From positions 1-23,737 of the forward strand of contig JBBIJV010000026.1 in the NCBI GenBank assembly GCA_037445815.1: 23,737 nucleotides of DNA, written 5' to 3'. This DNA is from FEN-1219 sp037445815. Its GTDB lineage: Bacteria > Pseudomonadota > Gammaproteobacteria > Steroidobacterales > Rariloculaceae. Below are positions 7,832 to 15,704 of this stretch, piece by piece. The position numbers and the translations under genes are program-made. Below the pieces are notes generated by a model. The model saw only the letters and a list, made by a program, of their open reading frames with translations, did not search any database and was not told where the DNA came from. The first letter of the stretch is position 1, and the number at the start of each line of letters is the position of its first letter.

Positions 7832-10800
7832 CGCGCCTCCGCGTCGCGCGCCAGCCGGATCACCCACTGGGCCCCGCCCTGCTCTTGGCTCGCGACGAAC
7901 TCGCCGGCGCCGGGCTTGCGCCAGGCGCTCGCCAGCGTCTCGGTCATTAGATAGTCGCGGTGCTCGGCGAGCGCGGCCGCCACCGCGGCGTCGCCCTCGA
8001 CGTGCAGCACGATGCGATCCGCTACGTCGAGACCCGCCTGCTTGCGCGCGTCCTGCACGGCGCGCACGAGCTCGCGCGCGAGGCCTTCGCGCCGCAGCGC
8101 GTCGTCGAGCTTAGTGTCGAGCCCCACGAGGTAGCCCTCGCCTTCCGCGCACGCGAAGCCCTCGGCCGCCGCGCTCTCGACGAGCAAGTCGTTGGGCTCG
8201 ATCGCGAGCGACTCTCCGTCGATGACGAACGTCTGCGTCTCGCCGCGCGCCACGGCGGCCGCGATCGCCGCCCCGTCGGCCGTGGCGAGATAGTCGCGCA
8301 CCTTCGGGATCAGCTTGCCGTAGCGCTTGCCGATGACGGGCAAGTTCGGCTTGATGCGGTAGGTGACGAGCGACGCGTCGCGCGCAATGAGCTCGACGCG
8401 CTTGACGTTGAGCTCGTCCAAGATCTGGTCCTCGTGGCGCCGCACGGCGTCCTCCGCCGCCGCGTCCGGCACGCGAACGAGCAGACGCGGCAGCGGCTGG
8501 CGGACCTTGAGCTTCGACGAGTTGCGAGCGGCGCGGCCCAGGCCGACCACGCGCTGCACGACGGCCGTCTCGGCCAGCAGGCGCTCGTCGAGCCGGCGCG
8601 CGTGGGCCGCGGGCCACTCGGTCATGTGCACGCTGACGGGCGCGTCGGGAGCCACGCTGCGCACCAGGTTTTGGTGCACGGCCTCCGTCAGGAACGGCAC
8701 GAACGGCGCGAGCATCCGGTTCACGGTCTCGAGGCACTCGTACAATGTGAGATACGCGGCCTGCTTGTCGGCGCCGCTCGCGGCCTTCCAGAAGCGGCGG
8801 CGGTTGCGGCGCACGTACCAGTTGGAGAGCTGATCGACGAAGCTCTCGAGCGCGGTGCCCGCCTTGAGCGCGTCGTAGTCGTCGAGCGCGGCCGTCGCCG
8901 TCGCGATCGTCTGCTCGAGCAGCGACAGCACCCAGCGGTCGATCTCGGGGCGCTGCTCGTACGGCACGTTCATGCTGCGATCGAAGCCGTCGAGCCGCGC
9001 GTACATCACGAAGAACGCGTACGTGTTCCAGAACGTGTTGATGAAGCTGCTCGCGACGTCGGCGACGATGTCGACCGAGACGCGCTTCTGGATGTCGGGC
9101 GCCACGCGCGCCGTGAAGTGCCAGCGCAGCGCGTCGGCCCCGACGGCATCGAACACGTCGTACGGGTTCAAGATGTTGCCGAGTGACTTCGACATCTTCT
9201 TGCCTTCGGCGTCGACGATGAGACCGAGGCAAATCACGTTCTTGTACGCGGCTGAATCGGCCACGATCGTCGAGATCGCGTGCAGCGTGTAGAACCAGCC
9301 CCGGGTCTGGTCGATCGCTTCGCAGATGAAGTCGGCCGGAAAGCTCGCCTTGAAGACGTCGGCGTTCTCGAACGGGTAATGCCACTGCGCGTACGGCATG
9401 GCGCCCGAATCGAACCAGCAATCGATGACCTCGGGGACGCGCCGGTACTCGCGCCCCTCGTGCACGAACGTCACGGCGTCGATGGCCGGCCGGTGCAGGT
9501 CGAGGCCCACGAGCTTGCGGCCCGAGCGCTGCTCGAGCTCCGCGACGGAGCCGATGCAGATGTAGTTGCCGTCGCCGTCGGTCCAGAGCGGCAGCGGGGT
9601 ACCCCAGAACCGCTCGCGCGACAGCGCCCAGTCGATGTTGTTCTCGAGCCAGTTGCCGAAACGGCCATCGCGAATATGGTCGGGCACCCACTTGATGCCT
9701 CGGTTCAGCTCCACCATCCGTTGCCGGTACTCCGTGGTGCGGATGTACCAGGCGTTCTTCGCGTAGTAGATCAGCGGGTCGCCCGTTCGCCAGCCGAACG
9801 GGTAGTTGTGCTTGTACTTCTGCGCGCGGAACAAGAGGCCGCGCTCGCGCAGGATGTCGATGATCGTCGGATCGGCATCCTTGAAGAACTTGCCCGCGAC
9901 CGGTGTCACGGCGGCGAGGAAATAGCCGTCGTCGCCAACCCCGTGCACCACCGGCAGCCCGTGCTTTTGGCCGAGCTTCAAGTCGTCCTCGCCGTACGCC
10001 GGCGCGATGTGCACGATGCCGGTGCCGTCCGCCGTCGTCACGAAGTCCGCCGGCCGCACGCGGCAAATGTCGCCCGCGGCCGGAAGGTAGTCGAACAGCC
10101 GCTCGTAGCGGGCGCCGTCGAGCTCGCGCCCGAGCGCCGTGCGCACGACGTCGTGCGGCCCGTCGCCGAGCACGGCCGCGACGAGCGACTTCGCGAGGAT
10201 CAGCGTCTCGCCGCCGTGCTTCACCCAGGCGTACTCGACGTCCGGGTGCACGGCGAGCAGCAGATTCGACGGCAGCGTCCACGGAGTCGTCGTCCACACA
10301 AGGAAGTACGTGCTCTTCTCACCCCGCACGGGGAAGCGCACGTACACGGACGGGTCCTCGACTTCGCGATAGCCGAGCGCTACCTCGTGCGACGACAAGG
10401 TCGCGCCGATGCGCGGGTCGTACGGCACCACCTTGTAGCCCTGATAAAGAAGGCCCTTGTCCCAGATTTGCTTCAGCAGCTGCCAAACGGTCTCGATGTA
10501 ATCGTTGTGCAGCGTGAAATACGCGCGCTCGAAGTCGACCCAGAAGCCCATGCGCTCCGTCATGGCTTCCCATTCGGCTACGTGGCGCATCACGGAGGCG
10601 CGGCACTTAGCCGTGAACTCCGCGATGCCGACCTCTTGCTCGATGCGGCGCTTGTCGAAGATGCCGAGCTCTTTCTCGATCTCGTGCTCGACGGGCAAGC
10701 CGTGCGTGTCCCAGCCAGCCTTGCGCGGGCAGTGGAAGCCGCGCATCGTCTTGTAGCGCGGATAGAGGTCCTTGAACGTGCGCGCGAGCACGTGATGGAT

Positions 10801-10965
10801 GCCGGGGCGGCCGTTCGCCGTCGGCGGCCCTTCGTAAAACACGAATTTCGGGCGCGCCGCACCCTCGGCCATGATGCGGCCGAAGACGTTCTCGCGGCGC
10901 CAGAGATCGAGAACTCCCTTCTCGAGCTCGGGCCCGTCGTAACGGGCGGCTACGGGTTCGAACAT
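7828..10965 (-). CDS. ileS: Isoleucyl-tRNA synthetase, type 2 (GXHH variant)
   Basis: Charges tRNA-Ile with isoleucine in the cytoplasm (1045 residues, class I synthetase). The length and the G-P-P-T-A-N-G-R-P-G opening of the Rossmann fold mark it as the eukaryote-like type 2 IleRS, not the roughly 940-residue type 1 enzyme with a C-terminal zinc finger common in gammaproteobacteria. The first signature motif, normally HxGH, reads G55-I-H-H58. W-D-T-H-G-L-P is at 85-91. The CP1 editing domain (about 200-400) has T-T-T-P-W-T-L-P-S-N at 225-234 and G-T-G-I-V-H-I-A-P at 314-322. The K-M-S-K-S loop is intact at 590-594. The C-terminal half is the anticodon-binding region. It starts 34 bases after ribF and overlaps lspA by 4 bases. 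Confidence 0.96.
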   Translation of the reverse strand: MFEPVAARYDGPELEKGVLDLWRRENVFGRIMAEGAARPKFVFYEGPPTANGRPGIHHVLARTFKDLYPRYKTMRGFHCPRKAGWDTHGLPVEHEIEKELGIFDKRRIEQEVGIAEFTAKCRASVMRHVAEWEAMTERMGFWVDFERAYFTLHNDYIETVWQLLKQIWDKGLLYQGYKVVPYDPRIGATLSSHEVALGYREVEDPSVYVRFPVRGEKSTYFLVWTTTPWTLPSNLLLAVHPDVEYAWVKHGGETLILAKSLVAAVLGDGPHDVVRTALGRELDGARYERLFDYLPAAGDICRVRPADFVTTADGTGIVHIAPAYGEDDLKLGQKHGLPVVHGVGDDGYFLAAVTPVAGKFFKDADPTIIDILRERGLLFRAQKYKHNYPFGWRTGDPLIYYAKNAWYIRTTEYRQRMVELNRGIKWVPDHIRDGRFGNWLENNIDWALSRERFWGTPLPLWTDGDGNYICIGSVAELEQRSGRKLVGLDLHRPAIDAVTFVHEGREYRRVPEVIDCWFDSGAMPYAQWHYPFENADVFKASFPADFICEAIDQTRGWFYTLHAISTIVADSAAYKNVICLGLIVDAEGKKMSKSLGNILNPYDVFDAVGADALRWHFTARVAPDIQKRVSVDIVADVASSFINTFWNTYAFFVMYARLDGFDRSMNVPYEQRPEIDRWVLSLLEQTIATATAALDDYDALKAGTALESFVDQLSNWYVRRNRRRFWKAASGADKQAAYLTLYECLETVNRMLAPFVPFLTEAVHQNLVRSVAPDAPVSVHMTEWPAAHARRLDERLLAETAVVQRVVGLGRAARNSSKLKVRQPLPRLLVRVPDAAAEDAVRRHEDQILDELNVKRVELIARDASLVTYRIKPNLPVIGKRYGKLIPKVRDYLATADGAAIAAAVARGETQTFVIDGESLAIEPNDLLVESAAAEGFACAEGEGYLVGLDTKLDDALRREGLARELVRAVQDARKQAGLDVADRIVLHVEGDAAVAAALAEHRDYLMTETLASAWRKPGAGEFVASQEQGGAQWVIRLARDAEAR

Positions 10966-10999
10966 GATCTGAACCGAAGGGGCGTGAGTGTACGCGATT

Positions 11000-11929
11000 T
11001 CAATCGGTTAGCGCAGCCCGCGCAGCCGCGACGTCATCATGCATCTGGCGCTTCAGCGCCTCCAAGTCCGCGAAATGCCGCTCCTCGCGCAGCCGTTTCG
11101 TGAAGTGCACGGTGATGTACCGGCCGTAGATGTCTTCGTCGAAGTCGAAAATCAGCACCTCGAGCAGCGGCGTGCTCCCGCCGATCGTCGGCCGCGTGCC
11201 GACGCTCGCGACGCCGTCGAGGGCGTTCGGCTCGAGGCCCGTCACGCGCGCCGCGAAGATGCCGTCGATGGGCGCCTGGAGTCTTTTCAAGTTCACGTTC
11301 GCCGTCGGGAAACCGAGCTTGCGGCCGAGCCCGAGCCCGCGCACCACGCGGCCCGAGATCGAGTAGTCGCGGCCCAGCATGCCGCGCGCCGTGTCCATAT
11401 CGCCCGCTTTGAGCGCGGCGCGAATCGCCGTGCTGCTCACGCGCTCGCCGCGGAAGATCACGGGGGGCACCTCGGTCACGGCGATGCCGCGGCGCTTGCC
11501 GAGCTCGCGCAGCTCGTCGACGGTGCCCGAACGGGCCGCGCCGAACCTGAAATCGTCACCGACGACGACGTGGCGCGCGCCAAGCTCGCGCGCGAGCAGC
11601 TCATCGACGAACTCGGCCGGCGTCAGCGCGCGCACCTCGTCGAAGCGCGCGCAGAACAGCTCGTCGACGCCGAGCGAGCAGAGTTGCTCGAAGCGCTCCC
11701 GAAAGCGCGTGAGGCGCGGCGGCGCCGTAGCCGGCGAAAAAAACTCCTTCGGCGTGGGCTCGAACGTGAGCACGAGCGAGCTGCCGCCAAGCTCGGCCGC
11801 GGCCCTGCAGGCGCGCTCGACGATCGCGCGATGGCCGATGTGCAGGCCGTCGAACACGCCGATGGCCACGGCGCGCGGCCTTGCCGGCGCCGACCGCCGC
11901 AGCGAAGCGAACGTCCGGTAAAGCCGCAT
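11000..11929 (-). CDS. ribF: Bifunctional riboflavin kinase / FAD synthetase
   Basis: Converts riboflavin to FMN and FMN to FAD with ATP in the cytoplasm (309 residues, the usual length). The N-terminal nucleotidyltransferase domain has G-V-F-D-G-L-H-I-G-H at 24-33, V-G-D-D-F-R-F-G at 123-130 and V-S-S-T-A-I-R at 164-170. The C-terminal kinase domain starts around 188, with G-R-K-L-G-F-P-T-A-N at 202-211 and the conserved G-V-A-S-V-G-T-R-P-T. The ATG is preceded by a good ribosome binding site, GAAGGG, which overlaps the murJ stop region; murJ ends only 9 bases upstream. Its place between murJ and ileS is the conserved arrangement. Confidence 0.96.
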   Translation of the reverse strand: MRLYRTFASLRRSAPARPRAVAIGVFDGLHIGHRAIVERACRAAAELGGSSLVLTFEPTPKEFFSPATAPPRLTRFRERFEQLCSLGVDELFCARFDEVRALTPAEFVDELLARELGARHVVVGDDFRFGAARSGTVDELRELGKRRGIAVTEVPPVIFRGERVSSTAIRAALKAGDMDTARGMLGRDYSISGRVVRGLGLGRKLGFPTANVNLKRLQAPIDGIFAARVTGLEPNALDGVASVGTRPTIGGSTPLLEVLIFDFDEDIYGRYITVHFTKRLREERHFADLEALKRQMHDDVAAARAALTD

Positions 11930-11938
11930 TCGAACCCT

Positions 11939-13534
11939 TCAAGCCCGCGCGATCCTGAAGTCGCGCGGGCGCAACCCGACGAGATAACAGGCGCCGAAGT
12001 ATACGGCGGCACCGCCGCCGACGAGCGCCGCCACGCCCGCGATTCGCGCGAGCAGGCTCGTGTCGTACCAATCACCGGCCACGCGCAGGCCGGCGAGAAG
12101 CGCCGCGGTCATGACGACGCTCGGAACGGCGATGCGCGCCGCGAGCGCTCCCCAACCCAAGCGCGCGCGATAGACGCCCTGCGCCTTGAGCCCGGCGAGC
12201 AGCATCGCGCCGTTCGCGAGCGCCGCGCACGCCGTCGCCGCTGCGATGCCGGCGTGCGCCGGGGCCCAGCCCGTCCATACCAAGACGAGCACGAACACGA
12301 CGCTGAGCACGGCGCCCAGCGTCAAGGCCTTGAACCCGACGCGCACGGGTGTGCGCGCGTCTTGGCGCGAGAAATAGCCCGGCGCGAGCACCTTCACGAG
12401 GATGAAGCCGAGCAATCCCGGCGAGTATGCGCGCAAGCTCGCGGCCGCCATCTCCACGTCGCGCTGCGTGAACTCGCCGCGAAAGAACAGCGCCGCGAGC
12501 ACGGGCTCGGCGAGCAGCGCGAGGCCGAGCGCCGCGGGCACGCCGATGAAAGCGACGAGGCGCAGCGCCCAGTCGAGCGTGTCGGAGAACGTCTGCGACG
12601 CGCTCCGCGCGTGATGCTCCGACAAGCGCGGCAGGATCACGGTGGCGAGCGCGATGCCGAAGACGCCGAGCGGAAACTCGATGAGGCGATCCGAGTAGTA
12701 GAGCCAGCTCGGGCTCCCTTCGACGAGCAGCGACGCGATCACGCTGTCGAGCAGGATGCTGATCTGCGCCACCGACGACCCGAACAGCGCCGGCGCCATC
12801 AGCTTCAGCACGCGCTGCACGCCGGGATGTCGCCAGCCGAAGCGCGGCCGCGGCAGGAGGCGGAGCCCGCGCAGGAACGGCAGCTGAAACGCGAGCTGGA
12901 CGACGCCGGCCGCGAACACGCCCAACGCCAGCCCGAGCTCCGGCCGGGCGAGCCGCGGCCCGACCCAACCGGCGAACGCGATGACGACGACGTTCAACAG
13001 CACCGGCGTGAACGCGGCCACGGCGAATTGCCGGTGCGCGTTCAGCACGCTGCTCGCGAGCGCCGTCAGCGAGACGAACAAGATGTACGGGAACGTGAAC
13101 CGCAACATGTCCGTCGCGAGGTCGAAGCGGCCGTCGTCGCCGGCGAAGCCGGGCGCGAACACGAGCACGAGCACGGGCGCCGCCACGACGCCTATTGCCG
13201 TGACTGCGAACAGCCCGAGGCCGAGCGTGCCCGCTACGTGCGCGACGAGATCACGTGTCTCGTCGTGGCCGCTATTCGTCCGGTATTCGGAGATCACGGG
13301 CACGAAGGCCTGCGAGAAGGCACCTTCGGCGAACAGTCGCCGCATCAGATTCGGGATCTTGAACGCCACCGTGAAAGCGTCGATGACGGGTCCGGCGCCG
13401 AACCACGCGGAAAACACTATGTCGCGCGCGAGCCCCGTGATGCGCGACAACAGCGTCATGGAGCCCACGACGGAAGTCGCCACGAGCAGCCGCGGCTGAC
13501 CGCGGGCGAGATCCGCGTTCGAGGTCGACGTCAT
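11939..13534 (-). CDS. murJ: Lipid II flippase MurJ (MviN)
   Basis: Inner-membrane MOP-superfamily transporter that moves lipid II across the membrane for peptidoglycan synthesis (531 residues, slightly longer than the E. coli protein). The start of the core is characteristic: S-R-I-T-G-L-A-R-D, then D-A-F-x-V-A-F-K-I-P-N-L-M-R-R and G-A-F-S-Q-A-F-V-P-V. About 14 hydrophobic segments run through the rest. I chose the ATG at 13534, giving an 18-residue cytoplasmic lead before the first helix. The frame is open to 13642 but would run into rpsT, and that extension has no family similarity. It is the first gene of the four-gene operon and diverges from rpsT. The upstream -10-like box overlaps that of rpsT, and its -35 is not clear. 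Confidence 0.95.
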   Translation of the reverse strand: MTSTSNADLARGQPRLLVATSVVGSMTLLSRITGLARDIVFSAWFGAGPVIDAFTVAFKIPNLMRRLFAEGAFSQAFVPVISEYRTNSGHDETRDLVAHVAGTLGLGLFAVTAIGVVAAPVLVLVFAPGFAGDDGRFDLATDMLRFTFPYILFVSLTALASSVLNAHRQFAVAAFTPVLLNVVVIAFAGWVGPRLARPELGLALGVFAAGVVQLAFQLPFLRGLRLLPRPRFGWRHPGVQRVLKLMAPALFGSSVAQISILLDSVIASLLVEGSPSWLYYSDRLIEFPLGVFGIALATVILPRLSEHHARSASQTFSDTLDWALRLVAFIGVPAALGLALLAEPVLAALFFRGEFTQRDVEMAAASLRAYSPGLLGFILVKVLAPGYFSRQDARTPVRVGFKALTLGAVLSVVFVLVLVWTGWAPAHAGIAAATACAALANGAMLLAGLKAQGVYRARLGWGALAARIAVPSVVMTAALLAGLRVAGDWYDTSLLARIAGVAALVGGGAAVYFGACYLVGLRPRDFRIARA

Positions 13535-13557
13535 TGAGCGTGCCGCGGCCTGTGTGC

Positions 13558-13586
13558 TTGACTTGCCAAAAGTCGCTCCGAATAAT
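13558..13586 (+). promoter_or_regulatory. Predicted sigma-70 promoter of rpsT
   Basis: TTGACT at 13558-13563 (5 of 6 to the -35 consensus) and AATAAT at 13581-13586 (5 of 6 to the -10 consensus) are separated by exactly 17 bases. Transcription would start near 13593, giving a leader of about 40 bases before the TTG start codon of rpsT. It lies in the 97-base gap between the divergent murJ and rpsT genes. Confidence 0.75.
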
Positions 13587-13631
13587 AGCCGCCTTTTCCG
13601 GGCCAGTGCGCCCGCAGCGGACTCAAGCCTC

Positions 13632-13895
13632 TTGGCGAACATTCAATCGGCAAAGAAGCGCGCCCGTCAGGCCATCAAGCGCCGCGCCCACAACGTCGCG
13701 CAGCGCTCGCGCGTTCGCACGGAGATCCGCAACGTGCTGAAGGCCATTGCGGCGGGCGACAAGGAAGCCGCGAAAGCGCAGTTCAAAGCCGTGGTCCCGC
13801 TGATCGACCGCATGGCGACGAAGGGCATTCTGCGCAAGAGCCGCGCCGCTCACTACAAGAGCCAGATCAACTCGCGCCTACGCGCCATGCCGTGA
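13632..13895 (+). CDS. rpsT: 30S ribosomal protein bS20, TTG start
   Basis: Small primary-binding protein of the 30S subunit (87 residues) that contacts 16S rRNA. The protein must begin A-N-I-Q-S-A-K-K-R after the initiator Met, as in nearly all bS20 proteins. The codon before that Ala is TTG at 13632, with no ATG or GTG at that place. An in-frame ATG at 13554 would add 26 unrelated residues and lies upstream of the predicted transcription start, so TTG is the better start. E. coli rpsT also starts with TTG, where the weak start takes part in autoregulation by S20. The Shine-Dalgarno match here is weak (GGA around 13619-13621). The last 18 bases overlap the 3' end of obgE on the other strand. 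Confidence 0.93.
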   Translation: MANIQSAKKRARQAIKRRAHNVAQRSRVRTEIRNVLKAIAAGDKEAAKAQFKAVVPLIDRMATKGILRKSRAAHYKSQINSRLRAMP

Positions 13896-14930
13896 CGGCT
13901 TCGCCGTCTGCTCGGGCTCGCGCACGCTTCCCAAGTACGACATCACGTCCCGCGCGAGGCGCTCCGTGCCTTCGGCCGTCAACGCGCTGATGCCGTACAC
14001 GGGCCCGTTCCAGTCGAGCGCCGCGACGAGCGCCGCCACGCGCGCCTCGCGCTCCTCGGGCGGCAATAGATCCAGCTTGTTCAGCACGAGCCAGCGCGGC
14101 CGGTCTCTCAGCACGTCGGAGTAGGCGCCGAGCTCGCCCTCGACGGCGCGATAGGCCGCCGCCGGATCCCCGTCACCGAATCCGGCGCACGCGTCGACGA
14201 CGTGCAGCAGGAGGCGCGTGCGCTCGAGGTGCTTGAGGAAGCGAATGCCCAGTCCCGCGCCCTGCGCGGCGCCTTCGATGAGCCCCGGGATGTCGGCAAT
14301 CACGAAGCTGCGGTCGGGGCCTACGCGCACGACGCCGAGCTGCGGAATCAGCGTCGTGAACGGGTAGTCGGCGACTTTGGGCCGCGCCGCCGACAGCGCT
14401 CGCGTCAGCGTCGATTTACCCGCGTTCGGCGCGCCGAGCAGCCCCACGTCGGCGAGCAGCTTGAGCTCGAGCCTGAGCCGCCGGCTCTCGCCGGGCTCGC
14501 CGGGATCGAATTGCCGCGGCGCGCGATTCACGCTCGACTTGAAGCGCGTGTTTCCGCGGCCGCCCATGCCGCCCTTCGCGACGAGCAGCCGCTCGCCGTC
14601 GTGCGTCAAGTCGCCGAGCTTCTCGCCCGTGTCGAGGTCGTAGACCTCGGTGCCCTTTGCGACCTCGACCTCGAGGTCGGCGCCCGCGGCGCCCGTCATG
14701 TTCTGCCCGGCGCCGCCGCGGCCGTTCTCTGCCCGGAAACGCCGCTTCACGCGGAAGTCCGCAAGCGTGTTGATGCCTTCGCGCGCGACGAGATAGACGC
14801 TGCCGCCGTCGCCGCCGTCGCCGCCGTCGGGGCCGCCGCGCGGGATGAACTTCTCGCGGCGGAAGCTCACGCAGCCGCGCCCGCCGCTGCCGGCTTCGAC
14901 GCGTATGTCTGCTTCGTCGATGAACTTCAT
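13878..14930 (-). CDS. obgE: Obg-family GTPase (ObgE/CgtA)
   Basis: Essential GTPase that binds the 50S subunit and acts in ribosome assembly and stress control (350 residues). The glycine-rich Obg fold fills residues 1-158, with G-G-P-D-G-G-D-G-G-D-G-G at 32-43. The G domain follows: G1 G-A-P-N-A-G-K-S at 166-173, the Obg-typical F-T-T-L near 191, G3 D-I-P-G at 213-216, G4 N-K-L-D at 284-287 and a G5-like S-A-L near 314. The frame is open to 14990, but M-K-F-I-D-E-A at 14930 is the family start. Unlike many relatives it does not appear to rely on rplU-rpmA read-through: a terminator and a separate predicted promoter lie between. The C-terminal tail is short. Confidence 0.96.
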   Translation of the reverse strand: MKFIDEADIRVEAGSGGRGCVSFRREKFIPRGGPDGGDGGDGGSVYLVAREGINTLADFRVKRRFRAENGRGGAGQNMTGAAGADLEVEVAKGTEVYDLDTGEKLGDLTHDGERLLVAKGGMGGRGNTRFKSSVNRAPRQFDPGEPGESRRLRLELKLLADVGLLGAPNAGKSTLTRALSAARPKVADYPFTTLIPQLGVVRVGPDRSFVIADIPGLIEGAAQGAGLGIRFLKHLERTRLLLHVVDACAGFGDGDPAAAYRAVEGELGAYSDVLRDRPRWLVLNKLDLLPPEEREARVAALVAALDWNGPVYGISALTAEGTERLARDVMSYLGSVREPEQTAKPSRHGA

Positions 14931-14974
14931 GGCGAATCTCGCGATGCTAGGGGCAACAAATTGCTCCTGCAGCC

Positions 14975-15003
14975 GTTGTATGCCGGCCATGCATGGCCGT
15001 CAA
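14975..15003 (-). promoter_or_regulatory. Predicted promoter of obgE
   Basis: Read on the minus strand, TTGACG (15003-14998) and TACAAC (14980-14975) are separated by 17 bases. The -35 matches 5 of 6 and the -10 matches 4 of 6 consensus positions. Start of transcription would be near 14968, about 38 bases before the obgE ATG. The -35 box runs straight on from the T-run of the rpmA terminator. Confidence 0.55.
14984..14999. repeat. Perfect 16-bp palindrome in the obgE promoter spacer
   Basis: CGGCCATGCATGGCCG is its own reverse complement and occupies nearly the whole 17-base spacer between the predicted -35 and -10 boxes of obgE, touching the -35. This is the position of a typical operator, but no regulator is known to me for this site. 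Confidence 0.7.
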
Positions 15004-15034
15004 AACGCGAAAGCCCCGCACCGCGGGGCTTTCG
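15001..15034 (-). terminator. Rho-independent terminator of rplU-rpmA
   Basis: A perfect 12-bp stem, CGAAAGCCCCGC (15008-15019) and its complement (15023-15034), with a 3-base loop. On the minus strand it is followed within two bases by TTTT. It begins about 27 bases after the rpmA stop, so it should end the rplU-rpmA transcript. Confidence 0.88.
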
Positions 15035-15061
15035 TGGCGATACAACGCGCGGGCCTAATCT

Positions 15062-15319
15062 TCAGTCCGCGAGCACGCTCACCATGCGGCGACTCTTCGG
15101 CCCTTTGACGGCGTACGCCACGCGGCCAGCGGCGCCGGCGTACAGCGTGTGATCGCGCCCCATGCGCACGTTCGCGCCCGGGTGATACTGCGTGCCGCGC
15201 TGCCGCACGAGGATGTGGCCCGCGAGCACCTGCTCGCCGCCGAAGCGCTTGATGCCGAGCCGTTTCGACTCCGAATCGCGGCCGTTCTTCGAGCTGCCGC
15301 CTGCTTTCTTGTGTGCCAT
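15062..15319 (-). CDS. rpmA: 50S ribosomal protein bL27
   Basis: Component of the large ribosomal subunit near the peptidyl-transferase centre (85 residues). It begins with the family signature M-A-H-K-K-A-G-G-S-S-K-N-G-R-D-S, and contains R-L-G-I-K-R-F-G-G, R-Q-R-G-T-Q-Y-H-P-G and G-R-D-H-T-L-Y-A. There is no N-terminal extension of the kind cleaved by a dedicated protease in Firmicutes. It lies 20 bases after rplU in the standard rplU-rpmA operon, and a strong terminator follows. Confidence 0.98.
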   Translation of the reverse strand: MAHKKAGGSSKNGRDSESKRLGIKRFGGEQVLAGHILVRQRGTQYHPGANVRMGRDHTLYAGAAGRVAYAVKGPKSRRMVSVLAD

Positions 15320-15339
15320 GTCGCTGCTCCTTGGCTTCT

Positions 15340-15654
15340 CTACGCGCCGCTGATCGCCGTGATCTCCACCTCGGTGAACGGCTGGCGATGCCCCTTCACG
15401 CGCTTGTAGTGCGCGCGGCGCTTGAATTTGATGATCGTGATTTTGTCGTCGCGCCCTTGGGAGACGACCGTGGCCTCGACCTTGCCGCCGGCCACGAGCG
15501 GGGCGCCGAGCTTGACGTTCGCGCCTTCGCCGACGAGCAGGACCTCGTCGAAGGCGACGGCGTCGCCGACGGCGGCATTCAGCCGCTCGACGCGGACGCG
15601 GTCGCCCTGGCGGGCGCGGTATTGCTTACCGCCGGTGCGGAAAACGGCATACAC
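15340..15654 (-). CDS. rplU: 50S ribosomal protein bL21
   Basis: Large-subunit protein that binds 23S rRNA (104 residues, normal length). It starts M-Y-A-V-F-R-T-G-G-K-Q-Y-R and ends with the K-F-K-R-R-A-H-Y-K-R-V-K-G-H-R-Q block followed by T-E-V-E-I-T-A-I, all diagnostic. A strong ribosome binding site, AGGAGA (minus strand, 15667-15662), sits 7 bases before the ATG. It is the first gene of rplU-rpmA and diverges from ispB, with a good promoter upstream. Confidence 0.98.
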   Translation of the reverse strand: MYAVFRTGGKQYRARQGDRVRVERLNAAVGDAVAFDEVLLVGEGANVKLGAPLVAGGKVEATVVSQGRDDKITIIKFKRRAHYKRVKGHRQPFTEVEITAISGA

Positions 15655-15704
15655 GAGTGGGTCTCCTGGGCGAATACGGGCGTAGCCCCGCGGAAAGGCT
15701 CGGA

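Noticed and set aside
9280..11103. Plus-strand open frame of 607 codons opposite ileS
   Set aside because: It is the complement frame of a high-GC synthetase gene and shows no motif of its own.
11039..13537. Plus-strand open frame of 832 codons opposite ribF and murJ
   Set aside because: Composition is dominated by Arg, Ala, Glu and His, with no domain; ribF and murJ on the other strand carry all their diagnostic motifs.
13554..13631. ATG-initiated N-terminal extension of rpsT
   Set aside because: The extra 26 residues do not match bS20, and the ATG lies upstream of the predicted transcription start of the near-consensus promoter. TTG at 13632 gives the exact family start.
13535..13642. N-terminal extension of murJ to 13642
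   Set aside because: It would overlap rpsT coding sequence and its promoter. The added residues are not MurJ-like, whereas ATG 13534 gives a normal start.
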